DNA of 64,000 nucleotides from an uncultured Flavobacteriales bacterium. Lineage in GTDB: Bacteria; Bacteroidota; Bacteroidia; Flavobacteriales_D; Sanyastnellaceae. Where the stretch lies: NCBI GenBank assembly GCA_937974555.1, contig CALJKR010000083.1, forward strand, positions 66,667 to 130,666, read 5' to 3'. Both the position numbers and the translations under genes were made by a program. The notes beneath the pieces are model-generated. The model was not told the DNA's origin and did no database searches. It saw nothing but the letters and a program-made list of their open reading frames with translations. Positions 52,301-59,979 of this stretch are shown here, piece after piece (within the stretch, counting starts at the first letter, position 1; each line of letters starts with the position of its first letter).

Positions 52301-52723
52301 ATGGAGAGACATTATCAAATCCATTATCAGTTTGGCGGCACCCATCAATTTTGGTTTAAGAGTGAAGGAAGAAGAACAATCATCAAGTGCGTGCAATTCG
52401 ATAAAATGGGAGACATACCGAATTTGTACCATCTGAGCTTGCTGGACTTTGACCCGTCAACAAATCGATTAATGGATAATGTCATTTCAGACAATGGCGA
52501 TACTGAAAGGGTTATGGAAACCGTGGTGCACTGTATTCAACTTTTTTTGCTCTCTGATAGTAAAGCGAAAATAACCTTTACAGGAAATTCAATTTCACGT
52601 GATCGATTGTTTCGAAGGCAAATCAATAAAAGTTTTCACTCATGGCATTCTAATTTGAAAATAGAAATGCTAGTTCATCAAAATGGCAGTATAGTTTTTA
52701 CCGTTACTCAAAGAATTGATTAA
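52301..52723 (+). CDS. DUF6934-like protein
   Basis: A 140-residue soluble protein that resembles DUF6934: NLYHLSLLDFDPSTNRLMDNVISDNGDTERVMETVVHCIQLF, then KITFTGNSISRDRLFRRQINKSF. That family consists of small Bacteroidota proteins, often scattered in variable regions and paired with short downstream ORFs. Its function is unknown; a toxin-antitoxin-like role has been suggested by such arrangements but I know of no proof. The stop codon TAA is the first base triplet of the next gene's -7 box. Assignment is from memory of the family pattern. Confidence 0.65.
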   Translation: MERHYQIHYQFGGTHQFWFKSEGRRTIIKCVQFDKMGDIPNLYHLSLLDFDPSTNRLMDNVISDNGDTERVMETVVHCIQLFLLSDSKAKITFTGNSISRDRLFRRQINKSFHSWHSNLKIEMLVHQNGSIVFTVTQRID

Positions 52724-52728
52724 ATTTG
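52721..52728 (+). promoter_or_regulatory. -7 promoter box overlapping the DUF6934 stop
   Basis: TAAATTTG begins with the TAA stop of the DUF6934 gene and ends 4 nt before the ATG of the 55-residue ORF at 52733. The small gene may therefore be transcribed on its own. Confidence 0.5.
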
Positions 52729-52732
52729 TTTT

Positions 52733-52900
52733 ATGTTGAAGAGAAAAAAAGGCCCTGAAGAAGAACCCTCTATTGAATTGCAAAATGCAATGCTAGTGGC
52801 CAAATTTCAGCCATCTCCTAAATTGGAGAAAATAAAGCCAATGATTCCAGATATTGTTGATCATTTGGAAAAGATTGGTTGGATTGAAAAACAGGATTGA
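52733..52900 (+). CDS. Small 55-residue ORF next to the DUF6934 gene
   Basis: Encodes 55 residues starting MLKRKKGPEEEPSIELQ and ending HLEKIGWIEKQD. It is highly charged, with a basic N-terminus and no membrane segment. The ATG is preceded at 4 nt by a perfect -7 box, the same spacing seen for several real genes here, which supports that it is expressed. It may be the partner of the DUF6934 protein, 10 bp upstream. I do not recognise the family. Confidence 0.55.
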   Translation: MLKRKKGPEEEPSIELQNAMLVAKFQPSPKLEKIKPMIPDIVDHLEKIGWIEKQD

Positions 52901-52973
52901 GGCTAGCTTCTTGCTAGTCTTGGTTCTATGTTAATTGATATGATGTGAATTTTCTTTGGTTACTACTATTCCC

Positions 52974-52981
52974 TATATTTG
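52974..52981 (+). promoter_or_regulatory. -7 promoter box of the membrane protein/CDF operon
   Basis: TATATTTG ends 4 nt before the ATG at 52986. Confidence 0.6.
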
Positions 52982-52985
52982 AAAG

Positions 52986-53480
52986 ATGAACGGCGTACAA
53001 CTGCATTTTCTTTTCAATCACGTGCCGATGTTTTTGGCATTGTTTGCATTGATCCTTTGGGTGGTGAATTTTTTCAAACCCACCACAATTTTAAAGAACT
53101 TAGCGATGATGATCATGGTGGTGATGGGGTTGATGAGCATGGCTGCTATGGCCACTGGTGAAGAAGCGGAAGAGGTGATGGAAGAGTGGGGAATGAATCA
53201 CCGTGCCATTCATGAACATGAGGAGTTGGCTGAGGTCGCTCATTTTAGTGCTTTGGGTGTAGCCGTATTGACTATCGTTGTTTTTTTTATCGAGCGAAAG
53301 AAACAAACCGAAATCAAGGCTTTTCCTATCATCGCATTGATTGGATTGGTGGGTGTCTTGTTCACCATGTCTATTGCGGCCCACGAAGGTGGTAAATTGA
53401 GTCATCCTGAGTTGTACCAAACGCCACCTGCTGGATTGAATCCAGAGCAGGAAGGTGAACATGAGTCAGACGAACATTAA
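52986..53480 (+). CDS. Four-helix membrane protein with His/Glu-rich loop (DUF2231-like)
   Basis: A 164-residue membrane protein with four predicted helices (about 6-28, 36-56, 86-103, 111-129). Between helices 2 and 3 is a loop rich in Glu and His (EEWGMNHRAIHEHEELAEVAH), and the C-terminus is EQEGEHESDEH, both potential metal-binding stretches. N-terminal LHFLFNHVPMF resembles DUF2231-type membrane proteins; the assignment is tentative. The CDF transporter gene starts within its 3' end (20-bp overlap), so the two probably act together in metal handling. Confidence 0.65.
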   Translation: MNGVQLHFLFNHVPMFLALFALILWVVNFFKPTTILKNLAMMIMVVMGLMSMAAMATGEEAEEVMEEWGMNHRAIHEHEELAEVAHFSALGVAVLTIVVFFIERKKQTEIKAFPIIALIGLVGVLFTMSIAAHEGGKLSHPELYQTPPAGLNPEQEGEHESDEH

Positions 53481-54357
53481 TACGGATCACCCTGCCTATC
53501 AGGGGATTCAAGCGGTTAAAAAGGGAATTGCCCTCAACTTCCTATTGGCGATTGTCAAAGCCTTGTCTGGTGTTTTTGGACACAGTTATGCATTGATTGC
53601 GGATGCCATTGAGAGTGGTAGCGATGTGCTCTCATCCATTTTGGTTTGGATTGGTTTGCGCACTGCCGCCAAGCCGCCAGACGAGGATCATCCTTATGGC
53701 CATGGCAAGGCCGAACCCATGGCGGCTGGTGTGGTGAGCCTGATGCTGTTTGGTGCGGCTTTCATGATTTTTTATCAATCCATGCAATTGATCAACACCC
53801 CGCATCCTTCGCCCGAATGGTGGACCTTGTTGGTGTTGGCGGCCATTGTTGGTGGCAAAGAATTGACCTACCGAATGGTTCAACGAACTGGGGATGATAT
53901 CGAAAGTCAAGCAGTAAAGGCCGAGGCGCAGCACCATCGTGCGGATGCACTTTCGTCTGTTGCGGCTTTCATTGGAATTGTGATTGCTTTGGTGGGTGGA
54001 CCTGGATTTGAAACAGCGGATGATTGGGCGGCCATGGTGGCTGCGGTTTTCATCGCCTGGAACGGCGGGAAAATATTTGTTTCTTCCTTCTCTGAATTGA
54101 TGGACCAAGCCTTGCCCAAAGAAAATGTAGATAGGGTGGTGGACATCGCGAAGCAAATTCACGGCGTACAAAAAGTGGAATCTTGCTTTGTGAGGAAAAC
54201 AGGATTTGAGTGGTTTGTGGACATCACGATACAAGTCAATGGTCAACTTTCCGTTGAAGAAGGACACGCCATTGCACATGAAGTGAATGATGCAATCAAG
54301 GCCCAAATCAATCAGGTTTATGCCGTGCATACGCATGTTGAGCCATTCCATTTTTGA
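53461..54357 (+). CDS. Cation diffusion facilitator (CDF) transporter
   Basis: A 298-residue divalent-metal/proton antiporter. Six predicted helices occupy about residues 15-200. The transport-site segments SYALIADAIESGSDVLSS and HHRADALSS match the HxxxD/DxxxD metal site of CDF proteins (DHPYGHGKAEP is also typical). A cytoplasmic C-terminal domain follows from about 205. Metal specificity (Zn, Fe or Mn) cannot be read. The ATG at 53461 is chosen over a GTG two codons upstream; it lies inside the preceding gene. Confidence 0.92.
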   Translation: MSQTNINTDHPAYQGIQAVKKGIALNFLLAIVKALSGVFGHSYALIADAIESGSDVLSSILVWIGLRTAAKPPDEDHPYGHGKAEPMAAGVVSLMLFGAAFMIFYQSMQLINTPHPSPEWWTLLVLAAIVGGKELTYRMVQRTGDDIESQAVKAEAQHHRADALSSVAAFIGIVIALVGGPGFETADDWAAMVAAVFIAWNGGKIFVSSFSELMDQALPKENVDRVVDIAKQIHGVQKVESCFVRKTGFEWFVDITIQVNGQLSVEEGHAIAHEVNDAIKAQINQVYAVHTHVEPFHF

Positions 54358-54405
54358 TTGTTGATAAATGGACTTTTGGTCATGAAGTTTATGCTTGCCT
54401 CACCT

Positions 54406-54413
54406 TATATTTG
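54406..54413 (+). promoter_or_regulatory. -7 promoter box of dnaN
   Basis: TATATTTG ends 22 nt before the dnaN ATG at 54436. No well-spaced -33 TTTG is seen (nearest TTTG is about 27 bp upstream). Confidence 0.55.
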
Positions 54414-54435
54414 CCTTAATTAGAAATGAATTACT

Positions 54436-55557
54436 ATGAATATTGTCGTTAACAGTTCGCTTTTACACAAGTCACTTCAATTGTTGGGTGGTGTATTAAA
54501 CAGCAGCAATTCTTTGCCTATTTTGGATAATTTCCTTTTCGAAATTCGTCCACAGGAATTGGTGGTGAGCGCCTCCGATTTGGAAACAGCCATTACCGTT
54601 CGATTGGAAAATATCGATACCAAAGGCGAAGGGGTGTTGTGTGTACCAGCCAAATTGTTGATGGATATTTTAAAATCGATTCCCGAGCATCCATTGACTT
54701 TTACCATCGATTCCAAAACCTACGGAATTGAAATTGCTTCGGAGTTTGGTAAGTACAAATTGACGGGTGTCAATGGGGACGATTTTCCCAAAGCGCCTTC
54801 AATGGATAGCGACAAAGCTTTTAAAATTCCGGGAGATGTAATGTCTCGTGCCATCAACAAAACGTTGTTCGCGGCCGGTAATGACGATATGCGTCCTGTA
54901 ATGAGTGGGGTTTATTTCGAAATCAATGAAACCGAAACCCGTTTTGTGGCTACTGATGCACACAAATTGGTTCGCTATACCCGAACAGAGGCAGGTGGAG
55001 ATCCTGCAACTTTCATCGTACCTCGCAAACCTTTGAATTTGATGAAAGGTATTTTGGGGTCTGTCAAATCAGATGTAGCTGTTGCTTATTCTGACAACAA
55101 TGCCCAGTTTACATTTGACAATGTGTCTTTGATGTGTCGTTTGATCGAAGGGAAATACCCCAATTACGAGGCGGTTATTCCCAAGGAGAATCCTTTCAAA
55201 TTGACCATTGATCGTGCCGACTTATTGCAGTCTATTCGTCGTGTGAGCATTTTTGCAAACAAGACCACACACCAAGTTCGATTGAAAATGGGAGGAAGTG
55301 TATTGCACATTTCTGCTGAAGATTTGGATTACAGCAATGAAGCCAATGAGCAATTGTCATGCACGTACAGCGGGGATGATATGGAAATTGGATTCAACAG
55401 TCGCTTTTTGCAAGAGATGTTGAGCAATTTGGATTGCGACAACGTGACCATTGAGATGAGTGCGCCCAATCGCGCGGGCATCATGCGTCCCGTTGAAATG
55501 GTGGATGAAAACGAGGATATCTTGATGTTGGTTATGCCGGTGATGCTCAATAGCTAA
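54436..55557 (+). CDS. dnaN: DNA polymerase III beta subunit (sliding clamp)
   Basis: Ring-shaped processivity clamp; 373 residues with the three clamp repeats. The start MNIVVNSSLLHKSLQLLGGVL and the end MVDENEDILMLVMPVMLNS are typical; LMVMPV-type C-terminal residues form the binding pocket. It is not linked to dnaA here, as in many Bacteroidota. The stop shares a base with the ATG of the nucleoside phosphorylase gene (TAATG), so the two are coupled. Confidence 0.96.
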   Translation: MNIVVNSSLLHKSLQLLGGVLNSSNSLPILDNFLFEIRPQELVVSASDLETAITVRLENIDTKGEGVLCVPAKLLMDILKSIPEHPLTFTIDSKTYGIEIASEFGKYKLTGVNGDDFPKAPSMDSDKAFKIPGDVMSRAINKTLFAAGNDDMRPVMSGVYFEINETETRFVATDAHKLVRYTRTEAGGDPATFIVPRKPLNLMKGILGSVKSDVAVAYSDNNAQFTFDNVSLMCRLIEGKYPNYEAVIPKENPFKLTIDRADLLQSIRRVSIFANKTTHQVRLKMGGSVLHISAEDLDYSNEANEQLSCTYSGDDMEIGFNSRFLQEMLSNLDCDNVTIEMSAPNRAGIMRPVEMVDENEDILMLVMPVMLNS

Positions 55558-56438
55558 TGCGTCCAACCCAGTACAGAAAATCAAAAGAAACCATACCGCA
55601 GACCCATCTGATATTCAATTCGGATGGGTCTGTTTATCATTTGGGCATTAGTGAAGAACACGTGGCGCCAGATGTTTGGATAGTTGGAGATCCCGATCGG
55701 GTATCGGTAATTAGTTCGTTTTTTGATTCCATCACCCATCAAATTCATCGACGTGAATTTGTTTTGCATACAGGATTTTTAAAGGGCAAACCTTTGACCG
55801 TGGTTTCATCGGGCATCGGTGTAGACAATATCGAAATATTGATTTCCGAATTGGATGCGGCGGTCAATGTGAGTCCAGGAGATCGTAGTGTCAATTCGCA
55901 ACTCAGAGAATTGCGTTTTTTGCGATTGGGGACTTGTGGTACTTTGTGCGCTGATATCCAACCTGGAACCATCGTGGCTTCTCAATATGCCTTTGCATTT
56001 GATGGAGTGCCTTATGCTTACGAAATGGAATTTGAGCCGGAGGAGATGGCCTTGATGGAGGCACTGAAAGCGCAAGGAATCGATCGTCCCAATTTATATG
56101 CAGCCAAGGGCTCTTCGGCATTGCAAGAATATTATGCGATTGCCGATCAGCAGGGAATAACCTACACCGCCAATGGATTTTATGGACCCCAAGGTCGCTC
56201 TGTTCGTTTGAAGAGCAAATGGGAGTCCTTTGAAGCGGAATCGGTATTTGAGTGGAAAGGAAAGGTTATTGCCAATTTGGAAATGGAATGTGCGGGATTG
56301 TATGCCATGGCCGGTCTTTTGGGACATCAGGCTTTGACATGCTGTGTCGTTTTGGCCAATAGAAAAACACAGGAATTTGCGGCAACTCCCGCGAAGGATA
56401 TCGATCGATTGATTCAAAAAGCGATTGCTGCATTTTGA
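55557..56438 (+). CDS. Nucleoside phosphorylase (uridine phosphorylase-like)
   Basis: A 293-residue PNP/UDP-family enzyme for nucleoside salvage. It carries the phosphate-binding GDPDRVSVISSFFD, the family motif VVSSGIGVDNIEI and the C-terminal NLEMECAGLYAMAGLLGHQ with the ribose-binding Met-Glu pair. The closest group is uridine phosphorylase or a broad Bacteroidota homologue. Its coupling to dnaN (start within the dnaN stop) is a positional curiosity; the functional link, if any, is unclear. Confidence 0.85.
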   Translation: MRPTQYRKSKETIPQTHLIFNSDGSVYHLGISEEHVAPDVWIVGDPDRVSVISSFFDSITHQIHRREFVLHTGFLKGKPLTVVSSGIGVDNIEILISELDAAVNVSPGDRSVNSQLRELRFLRLGTCGTLCADIQPGTIVASQYAFAFDGVPYAYEMEFEPEEMALMEALKAQGIDRPNLYAAKGSSALQEYYAIADQQGITYTANGFYGPQGRSVRLKSKWESFEAESVFEWKGKVIANLEMECAGLYAMAGLLGHQALTCCVVLANRKTQEFAATPAKDIDRLIQKAIAAF

Positions 56439-56494
56439 AAAATCCCGTGTGAATAATAAAAAGAAATACTAAAATTCCTGCGTTTGATAGCGAG

Positions 56495-56502
56495 TAGTTT
56501 TG
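56495..56502 (+). promoter_or_regulatory. -7 promoter box of the SirB1-like gene
   Basis: TAGTTTTG, a perfect TAnnTTTG, contains the TTG that would extend the frame and ends 18 nt before the ATG at 56521. This argues for the ATG. Confidence 0.6.
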
Positions 56503-56520
56503 AAAGACAAAATTACGAGT

Positions 56521-57366
56521 ATGCAGGGTGAAGTAAGTGCATTGATTCAATTGATGGAGGATCCAGATGAGGAGATCTTTGCACAAGTCAAGCAGGAATT
56601 ATCGAGAATGGGAGATGGATTGATTCCACAGCTTGAACAGTATTGGGAGCAGAATCAGTATGGGCCGTTGTTCCAAAGACGTGTCGAAACCCTGATACAA
56701 GAGCTGCAGTATCGCGCCATATACATGCGCTTGAGAGAGTGGAAGGAAAGCCATGATCAAGATTTATTGGAGGCCATGTTGATTTTAAATCGATTTGCCC
56801 ATCCCACGGAGAGCGAGCGCGAATTGAAGCAGCAGGTCATGAAGATTCGCCAAGATATTTGGTTGGAGATGAATGATTTTTTAACTGCTGTTGAGGTCAT
56901 TAATGTATTCAATACCATTTTATTCCGGGTTCATCAATTTGAAGGAGTAAGCCATGTGACGCAAGGCCACAATACTTTAAGTGATTTGTTGCATACCAAG
57001 CGAGGCGAGCCATTGATTTTGGGCGCCTTGTATTCATGGATAGCAGAATCTTTGGAAGTGCAATTGCCGGCGATATCCGTTCCTGGAGATTGCATATTGG
57101 CTTATCAAGAATTGGATTACAAGGGAGGCGTGGATAATTTGTTTTATGTACATCCGCATCAAGGTGGACAAATTGTCTCGAGAGAAGAAATAGAGGGCAT
57201 GTTGGTAGCGATGCAATATCCATATGATGATCGCTTTTTCAATAATGCGGGTCGATTAGAATGGGTAGGACGAATGATTAATACTTTAATCAACGAAGCC
57301 ATTGCAAATCATGATGACAAGAAAGTAAGTGAGCTTCGCGCTATGCAGGCGTTGATGTTGGAGTGA
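56521..57366 (+). CDS. SirB1/transglutaminase-like protein
   Basis: A 281-residue protein of the SirB1 N-terminal/transglutaminase-like family. The core HNTLSDLLHTKRGEPLILGALYSWIAESLEVQLPAISVPGDCILAY contains the position of the catalytic-type residues, but the usual Cys-His-Asp triad is not complete by eye, so activity is doubtful. The first ~90 residues are helical, HEAT-like. ATG at 56521 rather than TTG at 56500. Relatives occur near peptide release factor and RNA genes in proteobacteria; no such context here. Confidence 0.75.
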   Translation: MQGEVSALIQLMEDPDEEIFAQVKQELSRMGDGLIPQLEQYWEQNQYGPLFQRRVETLIQELQYRAIYMRLREWKESHDQDLLEAMLILNRFAHPTESERELKQQVMKIRQDIWLEMNDFLTAVEVINVFNTILFRVHQFEGVSHVTQGHNTLSDLLHTKRGEPLILGALYSWIAESLEVQLPAISVPGDCILAYQELDYKGGVDNLFYVHPHQGGQIVSREEIEGMLVAMQYPYDDRFFNNAGRLEWVGRMINTLINEAIANHDDKKVSELRAMQALMLE

Positions 57367-57367
57367 T

Positions 57368-57499
57368 TTAGCAGGAGCTCAATTGGCTTCCCGCCCAAAT
57401 GAATAGCAGGGTGGAGATGGTGCCTTTCACAATGAAGAAAATCAAAGTGGCCCAGCCCATTTTTTTAATCCAACTTTTATTTTTTTCGTCTTCTTTCAA
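57368..57499 (-). CDS. Small single-helix membrane protein, antisense position
   Basis: A 43-residue ORF on the minus strand with TTG at 57499 (or 30 residues from ATG at 57460), ending GSQLSSC just after the SirB1-like gene stop (57366) on the opposite strand. Residues about 15-36 (GWATLIFFIVKGTISTLLFIWAG) form one membrane helix, preceded by a charged N-terminus. Short membrane proteins of this pattern are conserved in Bacteroidota in my recollection. No convincing -7 box was found upstream. Confidence 0.5.
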   Translation of the reverse strand: MKEDEKNKSWIKKMGWATLIFFIVKGTISTLLFIWAGSQLSSC

Positions 57500-57584
57500 A
57501 GAAAATTAAATTTTTTTTCTTGTTGTAAATCCTTTACAATCCAGTAAAGTTAGTTTGTATCGTTCAATTAAACATTGTTGCGAT

Positions 57585-57824
57585 ATGAAAAACTTAGCAG
57601 AAGTAAGAAGGTACATTGATTCCTTTTCTCGTCCAGAAGGTTACAATCATTATGCATGGGATGTAACCAAGCGTTTGGCATTGGAGGTATGGGAGAGTTA
57701 TTTAGAGAACAAGCGTTGCACGCGTTCTTTGAATTATTTGTGCAAAGAGTTTTATCAAATGATACAAGAGCCCAGCAGTGGGGAGTTTATCATTCCCAAA
57801 AGTCGTTTTAGAATGCCCAATTAA
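57585..57824 (+). CDS. Hypothetical 79-residue protein
   Basis: A 79-residue protein, helical by composition, with no signal peptide or membrane segment: MKNLAEVRRYIDSF, HYAWDVTKRLALEVWESYLENKRCTRSLNYLCKEFYQMIQ. I recognise no family. ATG at 57585 is preferred over a TTG ten codons earlier. Ends before a long hairpin. Convergent with the outer-membrane protein gene 82 bp downstream. Confidence 0.6.
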   Translation: MKNLAEVRRYIDSFSRPEGYNHYAWDVTKRLALEVWESYLENKRCTRSLNYLCKEFYQMIQEPSSGEFIIPKSRFRMPN

Positions 57825-57846
57825 CGGTTGATTTTGCGTTAGAGAA

Positions 57847-57889
57847 CAACCCTCGGAAAGGTTTATCGGTTAGCCTATGCCGAGGGTTG
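57847..57889. terminator. Long hairpin between convergent genes
   Basis: CAACCCTCGG (57847-57856) pairs perfectly with CCGAGGGTTG (57880-57889), with a 23-nt loop that can itself pair partly (AGG/CCT). Flanks lack a long T tract, so it is a weak terminator candidate serving both convergent genes. Confidence 0.5.
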
Positions 57890-57906
57890 ATTCTAACACA
57901 GTTGCA

Positions 57907-58548
57907 TTAAAACACAAGTCCTACCGAAAATCCAGAGCGCATAAAATATCCCACATAGGGTTTAAACACGTCGTTGGGTCTTTCGTTGTATGGTGAAGTG
58001 GGGTCGATGCGTTTGTCTCCGGAGTTGTACACTGGTCCTAGGTATACATCAATCGCAATTTTATCTTTGAAGATGTGCTGGTATCCCACGCTCATTCCTG
58101 CACCAATGGTAGAAAGTTCTCGCGCTTGGTAAGCATAAGTAGAGATGTAATTTCCCCATTGGTCGTATATACCATTCCAAATCCAATCTTCCGATTTTAA
58201 CCATTGATAACGTAAAAATGATCCCACGTAAAATCCTTTGGGTGCATCTGTTTTGGACATGTAGTATTTGTATTCCGCAGTTGCGGCAAAACGACTTAAA
58301 TAAGCGGCATTGGAAACCGCTGAAGATTGATCTTGATACAGGATGCCCAAGTTTAATGAAGAAACATTGGAAAGTGGTTTTTCAAAAGTGACATTGGCTG
58401 TTCTGAAAATGGGTGATAAGACGTCCATTTTAACGAGGTATGATACCGGTTTTTTTTCTGTTTTTGCAGGAGTGTTATGGGCGGTTTGTTGTGCCCAACC
58501 GGTGCTACAAGCAAGGCTTATGGCTAAAATTGCGAATAAATGACGCAT
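57907..58548 (-). CDS. Outer-membrane beta-barrel protein
   Basis: A 213-residue predicted outer-membrane barrel. The signal peptide is residues 1-19 (ends GWAQ). The sequence continues with strand pairs (VTFEKPLSNVSSLNLGILYQ, RFAATAEYKYYMSK) and ends RSGFSVGLVF, with the terminal Phe typical of outer-membrane insertion. It resembles the DUF3575/OmpA-like small barrel group; no specific function. ATG at 58548, divergent from the next small membrane-protein gene by 65 bp. Confidence 0.7.
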   Translation of the reverse strand: MRHLFAILAISLACSTGWAQQTAHNTPAKTEKKPVSYLVKMDVLSPIFRTANVTFEKPLSNVSSLNLGILYQDQSSAVSNAAYLSRFAATAEYKYYMSKTDAPKGFYVGSFLRYQWLKSEDWIWNGIYDQWGNYISTYAYQARELSTIGAGMSVGYQHIFKDKIAIDVYLGPVYNSGDKRIDPTSPYNERPNDVFKPYVGYFMRSGFSVGLVF

Positions 58549-58613
58549 AAAGTTGATAAGTAATTAGTGTATGTTTCTCGATTCTTTACGCAATTTAGCA
58601 AAAAATATTGCGT

Positions 58614-58835
58614 ATGTCGAAAAAAGCAAGAATGTGGTATTGGATATTGGTTCCTTTTCTTTTTGCATTGAGTTGGATCATCGGTCATCGTTTGCATGAA
58701 CGTTTTGTAGAAAATGCCAAAGGGATGGGACAGCAGCCCAATCGCGCTTTTTTGTATGCCTCTATTTTTACCGCGGTGTATATAGCAGTGTATTTTGTAA
58801 TTCAAGATTTGTATCCAACGAAAAAAAATAATTGA
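58614..58835 (+). CDS. Small two-helix membrane protein
   Basis: A 73-residue protein with two predicted helices (about 9-26 and 46-65), basic at both ends (MSKKARMWYW, YPTKKNN). Between them is a soluble HRLHERFVENAKGMGQQPNRAF. I recognise no family. ATG at 58614 preferred over a TTG two codons upstream. It precedes recA by 58 bp but is not obviously functionally linked. Confidence 0.6.
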   Translation: MSKKARMWYWILVPFLFALSWIIGHRLHERFVENAKGMGQQPNRAFLYASIFTAVYIAVYFVIQDLYPTKKNN

Positions 58836-58893
58836 GTTGTAAATTCATTACAAACCGCATCATACATATTTGTCAAACTAAAAAACTAACGCA

Positions 58894-59907
58894 ATGTCAG
58901 AAGTAAACAAAGAAAAATTAAAGGCACTACAAATGGCCATGGATAAGTTGGAAAAAACTTATGGTAAAGGTGCTGTGATGAAATTGGGCGATGATGCCAT
59001 TGAACAGATGGAGGTGATTCCTTCAGGTTCTGTTGGATTGGATAGCGCGCTTGGAATTGGTGGTTATCCCAAAGGAAGAATTGTAGAGATATATGGTCCT
59101 GAATCTTCAGGTAAAACCACCCTTGCTATCCATGCGATTGCCGAAGCGCAGAAGCAAGGCGGGATTTGTGCCATTATCGATGCGGAGCATGCATTTGATA
59201 AATTTTATGCAGAGGCTTTGGGCGTGGATACAGAGAATCTTCTTATCTCTCAACCCGACAACGGAGAGCAAGCATTGGAAATTGCCGATAATTTGATTCG
59301 CTCCGGAGCCATTGATTTGATTGTAATCGACTCCGTAGCTGCCTTGACCCCTAGATCAGAGATTGAAGGTGAAATGGGGGATTCCAATGTGGGTGTGCAA
59401 GCGCGCTTGATGTCCAAGGCATTGAGAAAATTGACTGCTTCTATTAGCAAAACCAAGTGCTGTTGCATTTTCATCAACCAATTGCGTGAAAAAATTGGGG
59501 TCATGTTTGGAAATCCAGAAACAACAACTGGGGGTAATGCTTTGAAGTTCTATGCTTCTGTTCGTATCGATATTCGTCGTTCCTCTCAAATCAAGGACGG
59601 AGAAAATGCAATCGGAAATCGCACCAAGGTAAAAGTGGTCAAGAATAAAGTCGCACCTCCTTTCCGTCAGGCGGAGTTTGATATCATTTATGGAAATGGA
59701 ATTTCCTTATTGGGAGAAATCATTGACATGGGTGTGGATCACAACGTGATCAAGAAGAGCGGAAGTTGGTTCAGCTATGGCGAAACCAAATTGGGTCAAG
59801 GTCGCGATGCAGTGAAACAATTGTTGGATGATAACCCAGAATTGAAAGAAGAAATCGAAGCAAAAGTTCGCGCGGCAATCGCGCAAGCCAAAGCGGGTAA
59901 TTCATAA
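58894..59907 (+). CDS. recA: Recombinase RecA
   Basis: Strand-exchange ATPase for homologous recombination and SOS. 337 residues. Walker A is GPESSGKTT (68-76), Walker B LIVIDSVAAL, the L1/L2 loops (EIEGEMGDSNVGVQARLMSKALRKL and FINQLREKIGVMFGNPETTTGG) are intact. The C-terminal acidic tail is short, as is common in Bacteroidota. CAtaTTTG (one mismatch to -7) lies about 20 nt upstream, with no obvious LexA box. An intrinsic terminator follows. Confidence 0.98.
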   Translation: MSEVNKEKLKALQMAMDKLEKTYGKGAVMKLGDDAIEQMEVIPSGSVGLDSALGIGGYPKGRIVEIYGPESSGKTTLAIHAIAEAQKQGGICAIIDAEHAFDKFYAEALGVDTENLLISQPDNGEQALEIADNLIRSGAIDLIVIDSVAALTPRSEIEGEMGDSNVGVQARLMSKALRKLTASISKTKCCCIFINQLREKIGVMFGNPETTTGGNALKFYASVRIDIRRSSQIKDGENAIGNRTKVKVVKNKVAPPFRQAEFDIIYGNGISLLGEIIDMGVDHNVIKKSGSWFSYGETKLGQGRDAVKQLLDDNPELKEEIEAKVRAAIAQAKAGNS

Positions 59908-59929
59908 TGGAACTGCTTCTATGAAAATG

Positions 59930-59958
59930 AAAAGGGATGCTTGGCATCCCTTTTTTTT
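59930..59958. terminator. Intrinsic terminator of recA
   Basis: AAAAGGGATGC, loop TTG, GCATCCCTTTT followed by more T. It lies between the convergent recA and membrane glycosyltransferase-like genes. Confidence 0.88.
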
Positions 59959-59979
59959 GCGCAAAAGTTTACGCATGTT

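Noticed and set aside
52596..52611. TTTCACGTGATC considered as a second parS
   Set aside because: It lies inside the DUF6934-like coding region and matches only the CACGTGA core; such cores occur by chance, as also near 13045.
53632..54351. 239-codon minus frame opposite the CDF transporter
   Set aside because: It is antisense to a clear CDF gene, rich in His/Arg/Gln, with no promoter, start signal or family.
57847..57889. Hairpin considered as a small RNA or riboswitch
   Set aside because: It lies after two convergent stops with no promoter box in front; a terminator-like role is simpler.
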